A DNA stretch of 58,541 nucleotides from Clostridiales bacterium DTU070 (lineage in GTDB: Bacteria; Bacillota; Clostridia; DSM-8532): contig LFSH01000038.1 of assembly GCA_001513105.1 (NCBI GenBank), forward strand, positions 1 through 58,541. Reading direction: 5' to 3'. The notes beneath the pieces are model-generated. The model made no database searches and was not told the DNA's origin. It saw only the letters and a program-made list of their open reading frames with translations. Positions 35,510 through 48,936 of this stretch are shown here, piece after piece (position 1 is the first letter of the stretch; each line of letters starts with the position of its first letter). A program made the translations under genes and the position numbers.

Positions 35510-37945
35510 TCAGTGCTCCACTCCGACCGCTGCCTCATCCTTAGCTTTCTGGACATCAATATGCACGTCCTTTTTCTCCTCTTCTGTTTTATTTCTGTTC
35601 TCCGATACAGGGAAGCGGACTAATGTATGTTTTATCACCTGATCCATGGACGAAACGGGTATCAGGTTCAGTTTTTCGACGACGTTTTCAGGTATTTCCT
35701 CGATATCCTTCTCATTATCCTTCGGGAACAAAATGGTATCGATCCCCGCCCTGTGTGCGGCAAGGACCTTCTCCTTAATACCGCCTATCGGCAGTACCTT
35801 TCCCCTTAAGGTAATTTCGCCCGTCATTGCAACATTTCTTTTTGCCGGAATATTGGTCAGGGCCGAAATCATTGCCGTTGCCAGGGTAATTCCCGCAGAA
35901 GGCCCGTCTTTCGGTATGGCACCCTCCGGAACGTGTATATGCATATCATACTTCTTGTGAAAATCCTTATCAATCCCTATCATTTCAGCAATGGAACGGA
36001 CATAACTCCTGGCAATCCTGGCCGATTCCTTCATAACATCTCCCAGTTGACCTGTCAGTTCCATTGCACCCTCACCGGGCATAAGGTTAACTTCGATGCA
36101 AAGGGTGTCTCCTCCGACCGGTGTCCAGGCCAGACCGCGTACAATACCCACTTCATCCTTCTCATTGGCCTTGTCATACAGGAATATCCTGCGTCCGAGG
36201 TATTTATCCAGGTTCTTTGACGTTATGCGCACCGATTTTTTCTGACCCGACACTATCTGCCTTGCAACCTTCCGGCATACGGTGGATATCTGTCTTTCAA
36301 GGTTTCTGACCCCTGCCTCGCGGGTATAATAGTTTATAATATCCCTGATGGCGCTTTCATCAAAACGCAGTTCAGATGTCTTCAGTCCGTGGTTTTTTAT
36401 CTGCTTGGGTATTAAATGCCTTTTTGCGATCTGAACTTTTTCTTCCTCAACATAACCTGATATATCTATTACTTCCATCCTGTCCAGCAGCGGACGCGGG
36501 ATTGCATCCTTATAGTTTGCTGTGGTGATAAACATGACATCCGAAAGATCAAAGGGCATGTCCAGGTAGTGATCATGGAATTCCTTGTTCTGTTCGGCAT
36601 CCAAAACCTCAAGCAATGCAGACGCAGGATCGCCCCGGAAATCGTTCGCCATCTTGTCTATTTCATCAAGGAGAATAAGAGGATTCTTTGAACCCGCCTG
36701 CTTTATGGCTTTTATGATTCTTCCGGGCATGGCGCCCACATAGGTCCGCCTGTGCCCCCTGATCTCAGCCTCGTCTCTCACTCCGCCGAGGGACATACGC
36801 ACATATTTCCGGTTAAGTGCCTTCGCAATGGACCGTACTATCGATGTCTTCCCGACTCCCGGAGGGCCGGCAAGGCATATAATCGGACCTTTCAGGCTGT
36901 TTTTCAGTTTTCTTATTGCGAGGTATTCCACCATCCGTTCCTTTACCTTTGTAAGCCCGTAGTGGTCCTCGTCGAGGATTTTTTCAGCATCGCTCAGATT
37001 CAGGTTCTCCTCGGTTTTGTTGTTCCAAGGCAGATCAATAATCCAGTCAAGGTATGTCCGGATAACACCGCTTTCAGCTGACGAGGGATGCATTTTTGAA
37101 AGCCTGTCCACTTCTTTTAAAGCCTTGTTCTCGGCATCCGCAGGCAAACCCAGTTTCTTTATTTTTTCGCGGTATTCCTCTATTTCATCACTCTGCTGGC
37201 CGCCTTCGCCAAGCTCGTTCTGTATCGCCTTAAGCTGTTCCCTGAGATAATATTCCCTCTGGCTTTTGTCAATCTGCTGGCGAACCTTCCTGTTAATATT
37301 CTTTTCAACCTCAAGTATTTCTATTTCATTTACAAGAATTTTCAGAAGTTTTTCCATCCGCTTCCTGGGTGATATCTCGTTCAGGATACGCTGCTTGTCT
37401 TCGAGCTTTATAACCATATTCGCGGCAATTACATCTGAAAGCCTTGCATAATCTTCCATCGTTGACAGAGTAAATGTTGTATCGGGTGAAATACGGTTGG
37501 TCAGCTTCGCATATTTTTCAAAATAGCTCACAACCTGCCTTACCAAGGCTTCTGTTTCCGAATCCCTGGCCAGATGCTTCGGGCTTGGACACTCCCGTAC
37601 AGTTACTTTATAAAACGGGTCGTCGGAAACATACTCAAGAGTTTTGGCCCGTTCCAGTCCCTCAACCAGCACGCGGATGGTGTCGCCGGGAAGCCGCAGA
37701 AGCTGTTTTATCTTGGAAATTGTTCCCACCGTGTATATGTCATCCTGTCCCGGTTCGTCAAGTGCAGGATCTTTCTGCGCCGCAAGAAAAATTCTCTGAT
37801 CCTTCATCATCGCTTCTTCAAGGGCATTTATTGATTTTTCCCGGCCAACATCAAAATGAAGTATCATATGTGGAAACACAACAATTCCCCTCAGTGGCAG
37901 AAGTGGAATTGTTATTGTTTTTTGCCTGTTCTTTTCCTGTGTCAT
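35510..37945 (-). CDS. lon: ATP-dependent protease Lon
   Basis: Lon degrades misfolded and regulatory proteins in the cytoplasm. The 811 residues hold the N-terminal substrate-binding LAN domain ([16 protein letters not shown]), a coiled-coil, the AAA+ module (Walker [10 protein letters not shown], Walker [11 protein letters not shown]), and the protease domain with the Ser-Lys dyad (Ser in [15 protein letters not shown], Lys in [14 protein letters not shown]). ATG 37945 is 10 bases from AAAGGA; the TTG at 37954 is too close. No CtsR or CIRCE site is seen upstream. Confidence 0.98.
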   Translation of the reverse strand: MTQEKNRQKTITIPLLPLRGIVVFPHMILHFDVGREKSINALEEAMMKDQRIFLAAQKDPALDEPGQDDIYTVGTISKIKQLLRLPGDTIRVLVEGLERAKTLEYVSDDPFYKVTVRECPSPKHLARDSETEALVRQVVSYFEKYAKLTNRISPDTTFTLSTMEDYARLSDVIAANMVIKLEDKQRILNEISPRKRMEKLLKILVNEIEILEVEKNINRKVRQQIDKSQREYYLREQLKAIQNELGEGGQQSDEIEEYREKIKKLGLPADAENKALKEVDRLSKMHPSSAESGVIRTYLDWIIDLPWNNKTEENLNLSDAEKILDEDHYGLTKVKERMVEYLAIRKLKNSLKGPIICLAGPPGVGKTSIVRSIAKALNRKYVRMSLGGVRDEAEIRGHRRTYVGAMPGRIIKAIKQAGSKNPLILLDEIDKMANDFRGDPASALLEVLDAEQNKEFHDHYLDMPFDLSDVMFITTANYKDAIPRPLLDRMEVIDISGYVEEEKVQIAKRHLIPKQIKNHGLKTSELRFDESAIRDIINYYTREAGVRNLERQISTVCRKVARQIVSGQKKSVRITSKNLDKYLGRRIFLYDKANEKDEVGIVRGLAWTPVGGDTLCIEVNLMPGEGAMELTGQLGDVMKESARIARSYVRSIAEMIGIDKDFHKKYDMHIHVPEGAIPKDGPSAGITLATAMISALTNIPAKRNVAMTGEITLRGKVLPIGGIKEKVLAAHRAGIDTILFPKDNEKDIEEIPENVVEKLNLIPVSSMDQVIKHTLVRFPVSENRNKTEEEKKDVHIDVQKAKDEAAVGVEH

Positions 37946-38283
37946 CGGTATCAAATCCTTTCAATATCTCCCTTTTTCAAATCCGGGCTTGTCCCGGATC
38001 CGAATCCGGTTAATTAATAACCAGCTCTTAGCAAATATATGTGTGTGATCCTGAAAACCTTTGGATTTAGCAAAAGCATAGTTATTATGTACTATAAATT
38101 ACCAAGAGTGCAATGTGGATTTGAACGTCAGCGTTTAAATAATTATACAAGGCTATTATATTATAGCGTCTTACAGGAGCAATTTCAATGTTTTATTCTG
38201 GACATGATAGCAGGTTATAGGACAGGGATTTACGCCGCAGTTGTTGTGTTCCGAACTGATGCTCCGGTTTTTATATACCATAA
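37946..38283. promoter_or_regulatory. lon-tuf intergenic region
   Basis: This gap of about 340 bp (to the tuf terminator) holds the probable lon promoter (38160-38188) and a 7-bp hairpin near the lon start (37981-37999, ATCCGGG/CCCGGAT). A GTGCAATG string at 38107-38114 is only a partial match to the dispersed motif. I see no gene. Confidence 0.5.
38160..38188 (-). promoter_or_regulatory. probable lon promoter
   Basis: On the minus strand TTGAAA (38183-38188) is 17 bases from TATAAT (38160-38165). The leader to lon would be about 210 bases. Confidence 0.6.
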
Positions 38284-38328
38284 AAAGGGCTGCCCAAATC
38301 AACAATAATTGATTTGTGACAGCCCTTT
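38284..38328 (-). terminator. rho-independent terminator after tuf
   Basis: AAAGGGCTG/CAGCCCTTT arms enclose an inner CAAATCAA/TTGATTTG stem; on the minus strand TTTTTAT follows. It lies about 27 bases after the tuf stop. Confidence 0.9.
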
Positions 38329-38354
38329 ATCTCAGATCTTTGAATTTACCGTCA

Positions 38355-39560
38355 TTATTTAAGAACGTCAGCTACACGTCCTGAAGCAACGGTTCTTCCG
38401 CCCTCGCGGATAGAGAATGTCTGTCCTCTTTCCATGGCGATGGGTGAAATAAGGTTTATTGTCATTGTGATATTGTCACCAGGCATAACCATTTCAACAC
38501 CCTCGGGGAGTGAGATGGTACCTGTAACGTCGGTTGTTCTGAAGAAGAACTGAGGTCTGTAACCATTGAAGAACGGAGTATGTCTTCCTCCTTCTTCCTT
38601 GGTCAGAACGTAAACTTCAGCAGTAAAATCGGTGTACGGGGTAATGCTGCCGGGCTTAGCCAGAACCTGTCCTCTTTCAATTTCGGTTCTCTGAACGCCT
38701 CTTAACAAAGCACCGATATTGTCACCGGCAAATGCCTGATCCAAGGTCTTTCTGAACATTTCAACACCGGTAACTGTTGTCTTTCTCTTCTCGGTGGTCA
38801 AACCAACAATTTCAACTTCTTCTCCGACTTTCAGAGTTCCTCTTTCAACTCTACCGGTAGCAACTGTTCCACGGCCGGTAATTGTGAATACGTCTTCAAC
38901 AGACATCAGGAACGGCAGGTCAATCTGACGTTCAGGCGTAGGAATGTAATTATCAACAGCCTCCATCAGATCCAGTATCGGCTTGTATTTCGGATCGCTT
39001 ACATCGTTTGATGCGCATTCCAGGGCTTCCAGGGCTGAGCCGCGAATAATGGGAATTTCATCTCCGGGGAAGCCGTATTCGCTGAGCAGATCTCTCAGTT
39101 CCATTTCAACGAGTTCGATCAGTTCTTCGTCGTCAACCTGATCACACTTATTAAGGAAAACAACAATATAGTTAACACCAACCTGATGAGCAAGAAGAAT
39201 ATGTTCACGTGTCTGGGGCATCGGACCGTCGGCTGCTGATACAACCAGGATGGCACCGTCCATCTGGGCAGCACCGGTAATCATGTTCTTAACGTAGTCA
39301 GCGTGGCCGGGACAGTCAACGTGAGCATAGTGACGGTTCTTGGTTTGATACTCAACGTGAGAGGTGTTGATGGTAATTCCTCTTTCCTTTTCTTCGGGAG
39401 CAGAGTCAATCTGATCGTATGACTTTACTTCCACGTCTCCGAGTTCTAATGCGAGAGTTTTTGTTATTGCTGCAGTTAAAGTGGTCTTTCCATGGTCAAC
39501 GTGACCAATAGTTCCAATGTTAACATGGGGTTTTGTTCTTTCGAACTTAGCTTTTGCCAT
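38355..39560 (-). CDS. tuf: elongation factor Tu
   Basis: EF-Tu delivers aminoacyl-tRNA to the ribosome. The 401 residues have G1 GHVDHGKTT, the switch region [13 protein letters not shown]3 DCPGHADY, G4 NKCDQVDD and G5 GSALEAL, followed by domains 2 and 3 ending [17 protein letters not shown]. It is the last gene of the str unit, but a strong promoter lies in the 140-bp fusA-tuf gap, so it can be made independently. AAGGAGGAG precedes ATG. Confidence 0.99.
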   Translation of the reverse strand: MAKAKFERTKPHVNIGTIGHVDHGKTTLTAAITKTLALELGDVEVKSYDQIDSAPEEKERGITINTSHVEYQTKNRHYAHVDCPGHADYVKNMITGAAQMDGAILVVSAADGPMPQTREHILLAHQVGVNYIVVFLNKCDQVDDEELIELVEMELRDLLSEYGFPGDEIPIIRGSALEALECASNDVSDPKYKPILDLMEAVDNYIPTPERQIDLPFLMSVEDVFTITGRGTVATGRVERGTLKVGEEVEIVGLTTEKRKTTVTGVEMFRKTLDQAFAGDNIGALLRGVQRTEIERGQVLAKPGSITPYTDFTAEVYVLTKEEGGRHTPFFNGYRPQFFFRTTDVTGTISLPEGVEMVMPGDNITMTINLISPIAMERGQTFSIREGGRTVASGRVADVLK

Positions 39561-39651
39561 CGAAATTCTCCTCCTTACACAGTTCGGTAACTGTTGATAA
39601 TTATATTATTAATTAGTTAAAAATTCAACTAATGTTTAACTTATAAACTAT

Positions 39652-39679
39652 ACTATACTATTTTAGCTTTATCTGTCAA
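39652..39679 (-). promoter_or_regulatory. internal promoter for tuf
   Basis: A consensus TTGACA (39674-39679) and TATAGT (39652-39657) are 16 bases apart on the minus strand, about 90 bases upstream of tuf. The following leader has a TTAGTT/AACTAA stem (39612-39631). Confidence 0.65.
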
Positions 39680-39700
39680 TATTCAGGCATTCCCCTGCCG

Positions 39701-41782
39701 TCAGGGCTTTTTGATGCCTGCAACCTGCTCCTGGATATTCCTTGGAACCTCGGAATAATGATCAAACTGCATTGAATAAACTGCTCTTCCCTGGGACCTG
39801 GACCTCAGTTCCGTTGCATAACCGAACATTTCACTTAACGGTACAAAGGCTGTTATAACCTGTGCTCCGGAACGGGCTTCCATCCCTTCGATACGTCCGC
39901 GGCGTGAATTCAGGTCACCTATGATGTCACCCATGTATTCTTCGGGGGTTGTAACTTCCACCTTCATAACAGGCTCGAGCAGTACAGGGTCAGCCTTTTT
40001 CATGGCTTCCTTGAACGCCATTGAGCCCGCAATCTTGAACGCCATTTCGGACGAATCCACTTCATGGTACGAGCCGTCAAACAGTCTGACTTTTACGTCA
40101 ATTACCGGATACCCTGCCACGACACCGGTATTCATTGCGTCCCTGATACCGGCATCCACGGCCGGAATGTATTCCTTCGGAATAACCCCTCCAACAATGG
40201 CGTTTTCAAATTCATAGCCTCCTGTTTCAAGGGGTTCGATTTCGATCCAGCAATGGCCGTACTGACCGCGGCCGCCTGACTGCCTGACAAATTTTCCTTC
40301 AGCCTTGACTGCCTTGCGTATGGTTTCCTTATATGCAACCTGGGGTTTGCCTACATTTGCCTCTACCTTGAACTCACGCAGAAGACGATCGACAATAATT
40401 TCAAGATGCAGTTCACCCATTCCGGCAATAATTGTCTGACCGGTATCCGGGTTGGTATAAACCCTGAAAGTCGGGTCTTCTTCCGCAAGTTTCTGGAGAG
40501 CAACCGACATTTTTTCCTGTCCTGCCTTCGTTTTTGGCTCTATGGCAACGTTTATAACAGGCTCCGGAAATTCCATGGACTCTAAAATTATCGGGTGGCT
40601 TTCGTCGCAGAGTGTGTCTCCCGTAGTTGTAAACTTCAACCCGACAGCTGCAGCAATATCCCCGGCATAGGCTGTCTCGACTTCTTCTCGGTGATTGGCA
40701 TGCATCAGCAGGATTCTTCCAATTCTCTCACGTTTACCTTTTGTAGAGTTCAATACATAGGAACCGGAATTCAAAGTACCCGAATAAACCCGGAAAAACG
40801 CCAGTTTTCCGACGTACGGGTCGGCCATGATCTTAAATGCCAGTGCTGCAAGAGGCTCATTATCGTTTGAGTGCCGTACAAGTTCTTCATGTTCGTCCCA
40901 GTTATCAGGATGAAGGCCCCTGACGGGCGGAACATCAGAAGGTGAAGGCATATATTCAACAATGCAGTCCAGCAGTTTCTGCACGCCCTTGTTCTTGTAG
41001 GATGAGCCGCAGGTTACCGGAATAATGTCAACATGTATTGTAGCCTTGCGAATGGCCTGTTTCAGCTGATCCTCGGGAATCTCCTCTCCCTCAAGATACA
41101 TCATCATAAGCTCGTCATCGTAATCAGCAACAGATTCCAGCAGCTTCACATGATATTCCTCGGCCAGATCCTTCATATTATCGGGAATTTCCCTTTCATC
41201 AATATTCCTGCCCAGATCGTCAAGGTAATAATAGGCTTTCATTTCGATAAGATCAATAATCCCTTCAAAATGATCTTCCTTACCTATCGGCAGCTGGATT
41301 GGAACTGCATTGGCATTGAGGCGGTTCTTCATCATCTCAATGCAATTGAAAAAATCCGCCCCCATGATGTCCATCTTATTAACATAGGCTAATCTCGGAA
41401 TCCCATACTTGTCAGCCTGACGCCATACGGTCTCGGACTGAGGTTCAACGCCGCCCTTTGCACAGAACAAAGCAACCGCTCCGTCAAGAACGCGCAGCGA
41501 ACGCTCCACCTCAACCGTAAAGTCAACGTGTCCCGGCGTATCTATAATGTTTATCCTTGTACCTTTCCAGTAAGCGGTGGTTGCAGCAGATGTAATGGTG
41601 ATGCCTCTTTCCTGTTCCTGCTCCATCCAGTCCATCGTTGCAGCACCTTCATGAGTTTCCCCAAGTTTGTGAACCTTTCCGGTGTAAAACAATATTCTTT
41701 CTGTGGTGGTTGTTTTCCCCGCATCGATATGTGCCATTATACCGATATTCCTTGTGTTTTCCAGACTATATTCCCGGGGCAT
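39701..41782 (-). CDS. fusA: elongation factor G
   Basis: EF-G drives translocation by GTP hydrolysis. The 693 residues contain [20 protein letters not shown] at the P-loop (split by motif AHIDAGKTT), [29 protein letters not shown], and domains II-V including [15 protein letters not shown]. Its length and motifs fit the canonical translocase rather than the ribosome-recycling EF-G2. It is 34 bp after rpsG. Confidence 0.98.
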   Translation of the reverse strand: MPREYSLENTRNIGIMAHIDAGKTTTTERILFYTGKVHKLGETHEGAATMDWMEQEQERGITITSAATTAYWKGTRINIIDTPGHVDFTVEVERSLRVLDGAVALFCAKGGVEPQSETVWRQADKYGIPRLAYVNKMDIMGADFFNCIEMMKNRLNANAVPIQLPIGKEDHFEGIIDLIEMKAYYYLDDLGRNIDEREIPDNMKDLAEEYHVKLLESVADYDDELMMMYLEGEEIPEDQLKQAIRKATIHVDIIPVTCGSSYKNKGVQKLLDCIVEYMPSPSDVPPVRGLHPDNWDEHEELVRHSNDNEPLAALAFKIMADPYVGKLAFFRVYSGTLNSGSYVLNSTKGKRERIGRILLMHANHREEVETAYAGDIAAAVGLKFTTTGDTLCDESHPIILESMEFPEPVINVAIEPKTKAGQEKMSVALQKLAEEDPTFRVYTNPDTGQTIIAGMGELHLEIIVDRLLREFKVEANVGKPQVAYKETIRKAVKAEGKFVRQSGGRGQYGHCWIEIEPLETGGYEFENAIVGGVIPKEYIPAVDAGIRDAMNTGVVAGYPVIDVKVRLFDGSYHEVDSSEMAFKIAGSMAFKEAMKKADPVLLEPVMKVEVTTPEEYMGDIIGDLNSRRGRIEGMEARSGAQVITAFVPLSEMFGYATELRSRSQGRAVYSMQFDHYSEVPRNIQEQVAGIKKP

Positions 41783-41816
41783 CTATGTCCTCCTTTCAAT
41801 GTGAAAAAACTGCAGA

Positions 41817-42302
<486 letters not shown>

Positions 42303-42521
42303 TCATGATAACTGACGGATAAATCCATCGTATCACAGGTACTCGCACCGCAGTAACGGCACGTCAGCGCTCGGTAAGTTGCTCAAATATAAAAACAGGC
42401 TTGTTCAGGACATATAATACTCTCTGAAGTAACGAATCTGCAGCCTCGTTATATATGAAACAACGCCTGAAAGCGCTGTAGCATCCTGTTATTAAAGTTT
42501 TCAAAAATCGCAGTATTATGC

Positions 42522-42935
42522 TTATTTCTTGGGTCTCTTTGCACCATATTTCGAGCGCCCCTGCATTCTGTTCGCAACACCTGCTGTATCAAGAGTTCCG
42601 CGTATAATATGGTAGCGAACACCTGGGAGATCCTTGACACGTCCGCCGCGGATCAATACCACACTGTGCTCCTGCAGGTTGTGTCCGATACCTGGAATGT
42701 AAGCTGTAACTTCGATCTGGTTTGACAGGCGTACTCTGGCAACCTTGCGGAGAGCTGAGTTAGGCTTCTTCGGTGTAACGGTCTTAACAACCGTGCACAC
42801 GCCACGCTTCTGCGGACTGTTAATGAGAGTGGTTTCCTTCTTCAGGGAGTTAACTCCATACAGAAGAGCAGGAGAGTCTGACTTCTTCATAACCTTTTTT
42901 CTCCCTTTTCTCACCAGCTGGTTAAACGTCGGCAT
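42522..42935 (-). CDS. rpsL: 30S ribosomal protein S12
   Basis: S12 controls decoding accuracy at the A site. The 137 residues begin [13 protein letters not shown] and carry the streptomycin-resistance region [18 protein letters not shown] and the second site [17 protein letters not shown]. The Lys in KKPNSALRK is the usual sensitive residue. GGAGGTG precedes ATG. Confidence 0.98.
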   Translation of the reverse strand: MPTFNQLVRKGRKKVMKKSDSPALLYGVNSLKKETTLINSPQKRGVCTVVKTVTPKKPNSALRKVARVRLSNQIEVTAYIPGIGHNLQEHSVVLIRGGRVKDLPGVRYHIIRGTLDTAGVANRMQGRSKYGAKRPKK

Positions 42936-43013
42936 TTATCATTCACCTCCTCTTACAAATTCTCTATATTCAACGCCGCCAACCGGCGGCGGAACAGACA
43001 GTCTTCAGCATAC

Positions 43014-43259
43014 TTAATCGTTTATTATTGCGGCTACCGCAGTTCCGACATCTATGCCGCATTTCCTGCCCAACAGTTTCATGCTTTCAACCCTGCAAAC
43101 TTCAATATCTTTACCGTTGCAGACCTCAAGAACTTTTGACACCAGCCTTTCCTCCGCATCCTCTGCAATGAAAAGCACACGAACCTTATTGTTTGCCAAA
43201 GCCTTCATGGTCTGCTTCAACCCCACTGTCTTACTGTGATGTTTAAGGTCGTCCAGCAC
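43014..43259 (-). CDS. L7Ae-like kink-turn RNA-binding protein (YbxF type, GTG start)
   Basis: This 81-residue L7Ae/L30e/S12e/Gadd45-family protein is of the kind found upstream of rpsL in Firmicutes. Signature residues include TVGLKQTMKALANNKVRVL, AEDAEERLVSKV and LGRKCGIDVGTAVAAI. Bacillus YbxF and YlxQ bind kink-turn RNA; this role is inferred for the present protein. The GTG at 43257-43259 lies 10 bases after GGAGGG. It is the first gene of the str unit here. Confidence 0.92.
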   Translation of the reverse strand: MLDDLKHHSKTVGLKQTMKALANNKVRVLFIAEDAEERLVSKVLEVCNGKDIEVCRVESMKLLGRKCGIDVGTAVAAIIND

Positions 43260-43333
43260 GACTATTTTTCCCTCCGTTTTTATATCTTTAAACCCGGTTT
43301 TATTTAAATCAATATTTCAGTCAATTCCGCTAT

Positions 43334-43362
43334 AAAAAGTCTGCTTTAAATAATAAGCAGAC
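43334..43362 (-). terminator. terminator-like hairpin in the str leader
   Basis: GTCTGCTT (43339-43346) pairs with AAGCAGAC (43355-43362). On the minus strand the stem is followed directly by TTTTTAT. It lies about 80 bases upstream of the L7Ae-like start, so it would act as an attenuator of the str operon. Confidence 0.6.
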
Positions 43363-43473
43363 AAACCTCTTTCCGGCTTTTAATACCAGGCTGTAAACAA
43401 TTACAGCATCCAGTTGCCCAGCCTTTGTATATTGATTACACTTTTAGCTGATATGTCAAAAAAAGCCTTTTCA

Positions 43474-43501
43474 CACAAAAACAGCATGATTCGCCATGCT
43501 G
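43474..43501 (-). terminator. second terminator-like hairpin, just after the str promoter
   Basis: A 7-bp CAGCATG/CATGCTG stem (43482-43501) is followed on the minus strand by TTTTTGTG. It may end transcription of the ABC-F gene, or attenuate the promoter at 43518-43547, whose start point lies only about 10 bases upstream. Confidence 0.5.
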
Positions 43502-43517
43502 ATTTTAATACTGAACT

Positions 43518-43547
43518 ATTGTATCACTGTAACCTTCCTTTTGTCAA
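43518..43547 (-). promoter_or_regulatory. candidate promoter of the str operon
   Basis: A consensus TTGACA (43542-43547) and TACAAT (43518-43523) are 18 bases apart on the minus strand. It lies between the ABC-F stop and the L7Ae-like gene. Another TTGACA near 43454-43459 has no good -10. The remaining leader (43260-43511) also has a 7-bp GCTGTAA/TTACAGC stem at 43390-43407. Confidence 0.55.
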
Positions 43548-43566
43548 GGAATTTTCTCAGAAAAGG

Positions 43567-43582
43567 GATATTTGCAATGCCA
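43567..43582 (-). repeat. possible degenerate copy of the dispersed motif
   Basis: GATATTTGCAATGCC resembles the terminal motif of the 33930-34132 element with one or two bases lost. It lies 13 bases after the ABC-F stop. It may be chance. Confidence 0.25.
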
Positions 43583-43594
43583 TATTCCGTATTC

Positions 43595-45478
43595 TCAGTA
43601 TACTTTTTCCGAAAGCTCTACCCAGTTCTCATACAGGCTGTCTATTTTTGATTTAAGATTCTCCTTTTCCTCGATAAGTTCCTGCAGCCTTTCATAATTG
43701 CTTGCTTCTTTTTCCATCTCCCTGTCTATTTCTGCCATTTCCAGTTCAAATGCCATGATTTCACGTTCAACTGCTTTAAGTTTCCTTTCGGCTTCTTTCG
43801 GGTTTACTCTTTTCTTAGCTGTTTGTTCAGGTTTCTTCTTTTCTTTTGCAGTTTCTGCCTGCATGCTTCTCCGCGTTGCATTCCATAACCTGTATTCCTC
43901 ATATGTGCCGTTAAAATCAGTAATTTCACCGCCATTCATATCCCATATCCTTGTTGCGAACTTTGATATAAAGTATCTGTCATGAGAAACAAAAAGCAAT
44001 GTCCCGCCGTATGATTCGAGGGTCCGTTCAATCCATTCCCTGGAAGCAACATCAAGATGGTTTGTCGGCTCATCCAGGATTAAGAGGTTTATCTCATGCT
44101 GCATTAACAAAAAGAGCCTAAGCCTGCTTTTTTCTCCTCCTGACAGGGCGGAAACCGGCTTGAATACCTCCTCACCGGTAAACCGAAAAGCCGCCAGCCT
44201 GTTCCTTGCCGTATCCTCACTCCATTCCATTTCGTACCTTACTGTGTCCAGCATTGTCAGATCGTCCCTCTCGAACCTTACTATCTGCGGCAGAAAGGCA
44301 AAATTGACGCTGTTTCCAATAATAACTTCACCCGTGTCGGGTTCCAGGTTTCCGGTTATAATATTCAAAAGGGTCGTCTTACCACATCCGTTCGGCCCCA
44401 GCAGGCCTATCCTGTCGCCGTTCCTTACCACCAGGGAAATGTCCTTCAGCACCTCGTGCTCACCATAGGCCTTGCTGACGTTCCGGATTTTTATAAAATC
44501 CTTTCCCGAGAAGTTCTTTTCCCTGAATACAGCTTTCAGTTCTCTTTCATGGAAAGGTTTTTCGGTTTTCTTCAGCCATTCGATCCTCTTTTCCATTGCA
44601 AAGGCTCGTTTGTGCATGCTCTTGTTGTCTGCCCGGTTTGCCCAGTCATGCAGCCTTTTGGCAGCCTCTTCAAGCTGCTGTATTTTCTTTTGTTCCTGTT
44701 CGTATGCCTTCAGCTGTTTCTGGTAACGCTCCTCCCTTTCCTTAACATAATACGAGTAGTTACCGTTATAAAGAACCGCCCTGCCCTGTTCTATCTCAAT
44801 AATTCTTGTAACAACCCTGTCCAGGAAATACCTGTCATGTGATATGGCCACAACCGTCCCTTTAAAGGAACCAAGATACTCCTCAAGCCATTCGCACGCT
44901 TTTACATCAAGGTGGTTTGTCGGCTCGTCCAACAGCAGAATATCAGGCTTTTTCAGTATTATCCTGCCAAGGTTTACCCTAGTCTGTTCACCGCCGCTCA
45001 GTTTGCAAAAGGGTTCATCCAGCATGCGCGGGTCTATTGAAAGGCCTTCACAGACTCTTGCGAGATCGGTTTCCATCATGTAACCGCCTTTTGATTCAAA
45101 CAACGTGGAAAGCTCACCGTATTGCTTCAGCAAGGCAGGATCCTGGTTAAGATCCAGTTTTGCTTCAAGTTCCTTCATCCTGGCCTGTATGGCCAGAAGA
45201 TTCTCAAACCCCGTATTAAGCACATCCCTTACAGTATAATCACCGGGAAATGTCGGGATTTGATCCAGTACTTCAACCTGCCTGCCCCTGGCTATAAACA
45301 CCTGGCCCTCTTCAAAAGGCTCACTGCCGCCAAGGATCCTGAAAAGAGTTGTCTTTCCCGCTCCGTTTCTGCCCAAAAGCCCAACTCTTTCACCTTCATA
45401 TATTTCAAACGAAATCCCTTTGAGAATATGATTTGCTCCGTAGTATTTATGAATATCCTGACAAACTATCTCCGCCAT
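43595..45478 (-). CDS. ABC-F family ATPase
   Basis: This soluble twin-ABC protein of 627 residues has no membrane segment. Domain 1 has Walker A GRNGAGKTT, LSGGEQTRV and LLLDEPTNHLD. Domain 2 has GPNGCGKTT, LSGGEKSRL and LILDEPTNHLD. The charged interdomain linker (about 245-310) and a C-terminal coiled coil (about 535-625) are typical of translation-factor ABC-Fs such as YdiF/Uup. Whether it is a housekeeping factor or confers antibiotic protection cannot be decided from sequence. It lies where rpoC would sit in many Firmicutes. Confidence 0.93.
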   Translation of the reverse strand: MAEIVCQDIHKYYGANHILKGISFEIYEGERVGLLGRNGAGKTTLFRILGGSEPFEEGQVFIARGRQVEVLDQIPTFPGDYTVRDVLNTGFENLLAIQARMKELEAKLDLNQDPALLKQYGELSTLFESKGGYMMETDLARVCEGLSIDPRMLDEPFCKLSGGEQTRVNLGRIILKKPDILLLDEPTNHLDVKACEWLEEYLGSFKGTVVAISHDRYFLDRVVTRIIEIEQGRAVLYNGNYSYYVKEREERYQKQLKAYEQEQKKIQQLEEAAKRLHDWANRADNKSMHKRAFAMEKRIEWLKKTEKPFHERELKAVFREKNFSGKDFIKIRNVSKAYGEHEVLKDISLVVRNGDRIGLLGPNGCGKTTLLNIITGNLEPDTGEVIIGNSVNFAFLPQIVRFERDDLTMLDTVRYEMEWSEDTARNRLAAFRFTGEEVFKPVSALSGGEKSRLRLFLLMQHEINLLILDEPTNHLDVASREWIERTLESYGGTLLFVSHDRYFISKFATRIWDMNGGEITDFNGTYEEYRLWNATRRSMQAETAKEKKKPEQTAKKRVNPKEAERKLKAVEREIMAFELEMAEIDREMEKEASNYERLQELIEEKENLKSKIDSLYENWVELSEKVY

Positions 45479-45516
45479 TGCAATTCGGGGATCTGCTCCC
45501 TTCCTTTCGGTATTTT

Positions 45517-46440
45517 TTAGGTTCGCATCTTTTTCCTGTATTCCAGGGGAGTCATGCCTGTTATTTTTTTGAAGGTTTCATTGAACCGCTGCTGGGTTGA
45601 AAACCCGACGCTCAAGGCTATTTCGCTTGCTTTTTCATCGGTATTGGCCAGCAGTTCCTTCGCCCTTTCAATCCTTGTGTTTATTAAAAAGCTGATAGGC
45701 GAATAACCTGTTTCCTTTTTGAATATGCGGGCGAAATAGCTCGGGCTCAGAAAAACATACCCGCATATATCGTTAAGGCTTATTTCCCGTTCATAATGAT
45801 CCCGGATGAACTGTACAGCCAGGTTTACAAGTTCCTTCTGCTGCGGGCTGTCTTCGAGGATGCTCCTCTCCCATTCAAGTTTTAAAACCCTTGATATCAT
45901 TACAAACAGTTCAAGTATCAGAAGGTGCACCAGGAAATCGCTTCCGAACTGCTCCTCCGACTGCTCTGCAACAATCCGGTTAAGCAGCGTAATTATATCG
46001 TTTTTATGATTAACCTTCAGTTTCAAAAAAGGGCCGGTATGCTGCCCCGTGTAAAAGTTAATGAAATCTTCAATGGATATATCCGAAGGATAGGTAATAC
46101 CTTTCCTGCTGTCCCTCATTGCAAAGGAAAAATGCAGGACAATAAATTCGCAGGTGCTGCCTTCTCGGACCTTCAGGGTGTGCATTTTGTGGGGCTTTAT
46201 AATAATGATATCATTCGGTCCGACAGTAACTTTTATGCCTTCTATTTCAAAGACCGATATACCCTTTTTTGCATATACCATTTCATAATACTCGTGGTTG
46301 CTGTGGGTTTGCGACCAGTCATCACTGAAATGGCGCTCAATGGAGTTTATAACCACAGGCATATACCCCGAGCTGTGCATAAATTCCTGCCACGTTTTCG
46401 GAAATAATTCGGAACCCAATCTGTTCGCCCCCTCAAACAT
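45517..46440 (-). CDS. AraC-family regulator with cupin sensor domain
   Basis: This 307-residue transcription factor has an N-terminal cupin-like beta-barrel (HSNHEYYEMVYAKKG; IIIIKPHKMHTLKV) and two C-terminal helix-turn-helix motifs (ISLNDICGYVFLSPSYFARIFKK; KASEIALSVGFSTQQRFNETFKK), the usual form of sugar-responsive AraC regulators. No obvious target operon is adjacent. ATG 46440 has CAGGGT directly before it. A longer frame starts with TTG at 46482. The promoter-like TATAAT at 46453-46458 would leave only a few leader bases. Confidence 0.9.
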   Translation of the reverse strand: MFEGANRLGSELFPKTWQEFMHSSGYMPVVINSIERHFSDDWSQTHSNHEYYEMVYAKKGISVFEIEGIKVTVGPNDIIIIKPHKMHTLKVREGSTCEFIVLHFSFAMRDSRKGITYPSDISIEDFINFYTGQHTGPFLKLKVNHKNDIITLLNRIVAEQSEEQFGSDFLVHLLILELFVMISRVLKLEWERSILEDSPQQKELVNLAVQFIRDHYEREISLNDICGYVFLSPSYFARIFKKETGYSPISFLINTRIERAKELLANTDEKASEIALSVGFSTQQRFNETFKKITGMTPLEYRKKMRT

Positions 46441-46452
46441 ACCCTGAAATAG

Positions 46453-48601
<2,149 letters not shown>

Positions 48602-48671
48602 TTAATACTTTAATATTCGTTTGTTCAATTTAAATTAAATATGTAGGGAAAACACTGTTCAACAAATTTAT

Positions 48672-48698
48672 TAGCACTCGTTGTGAACGAGTGCTAAT
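48672..48698 (-). promoter_or_regulatory. CIRCE operator (HrcA-binding site)
   Basis: TTAGCACTC-N9-GAGTGCTAA is a perfect CIRCE inverted repeat. It lies 110 bases upstream of groES, just downstream of a TATAAT at 48705-48710 on the minus strand, so HrcA bound here would block transcription. The -35 is weak (GTTTGC at 17-base spacing). hrcA is not in the window. The rest of the 374-bp groES-coaX gap shows nothing else I can identify. Confidence 0.97.
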
Positions 48699-48936
48699 AC
48701 AATATTATAAGGATTTCTTTTTTGTAGCAAACATATTTACTTTATGTATTTCCTCGAATATCCGCACCAAGTGCGGTTATCTGAATTTATCCGGTAATTA
48801 CTTTAGTTTTCTTCTATTATTGCCATTTTGCGTATAAACCTGGGTAACAGAGGTTGTTAAAACTTAAGTATATTCAAAAAATGCAAATAATATGCAGATA
48901 AAACATCACAACCAGTATATGCGTTTCGGAACAACA

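Noticed and set aside
37946-38283. CtsR or CIRCE site before lon
   Set aside because: No GGTCAAA repeats and no TTAGCACTC palindrome are present in this gap.
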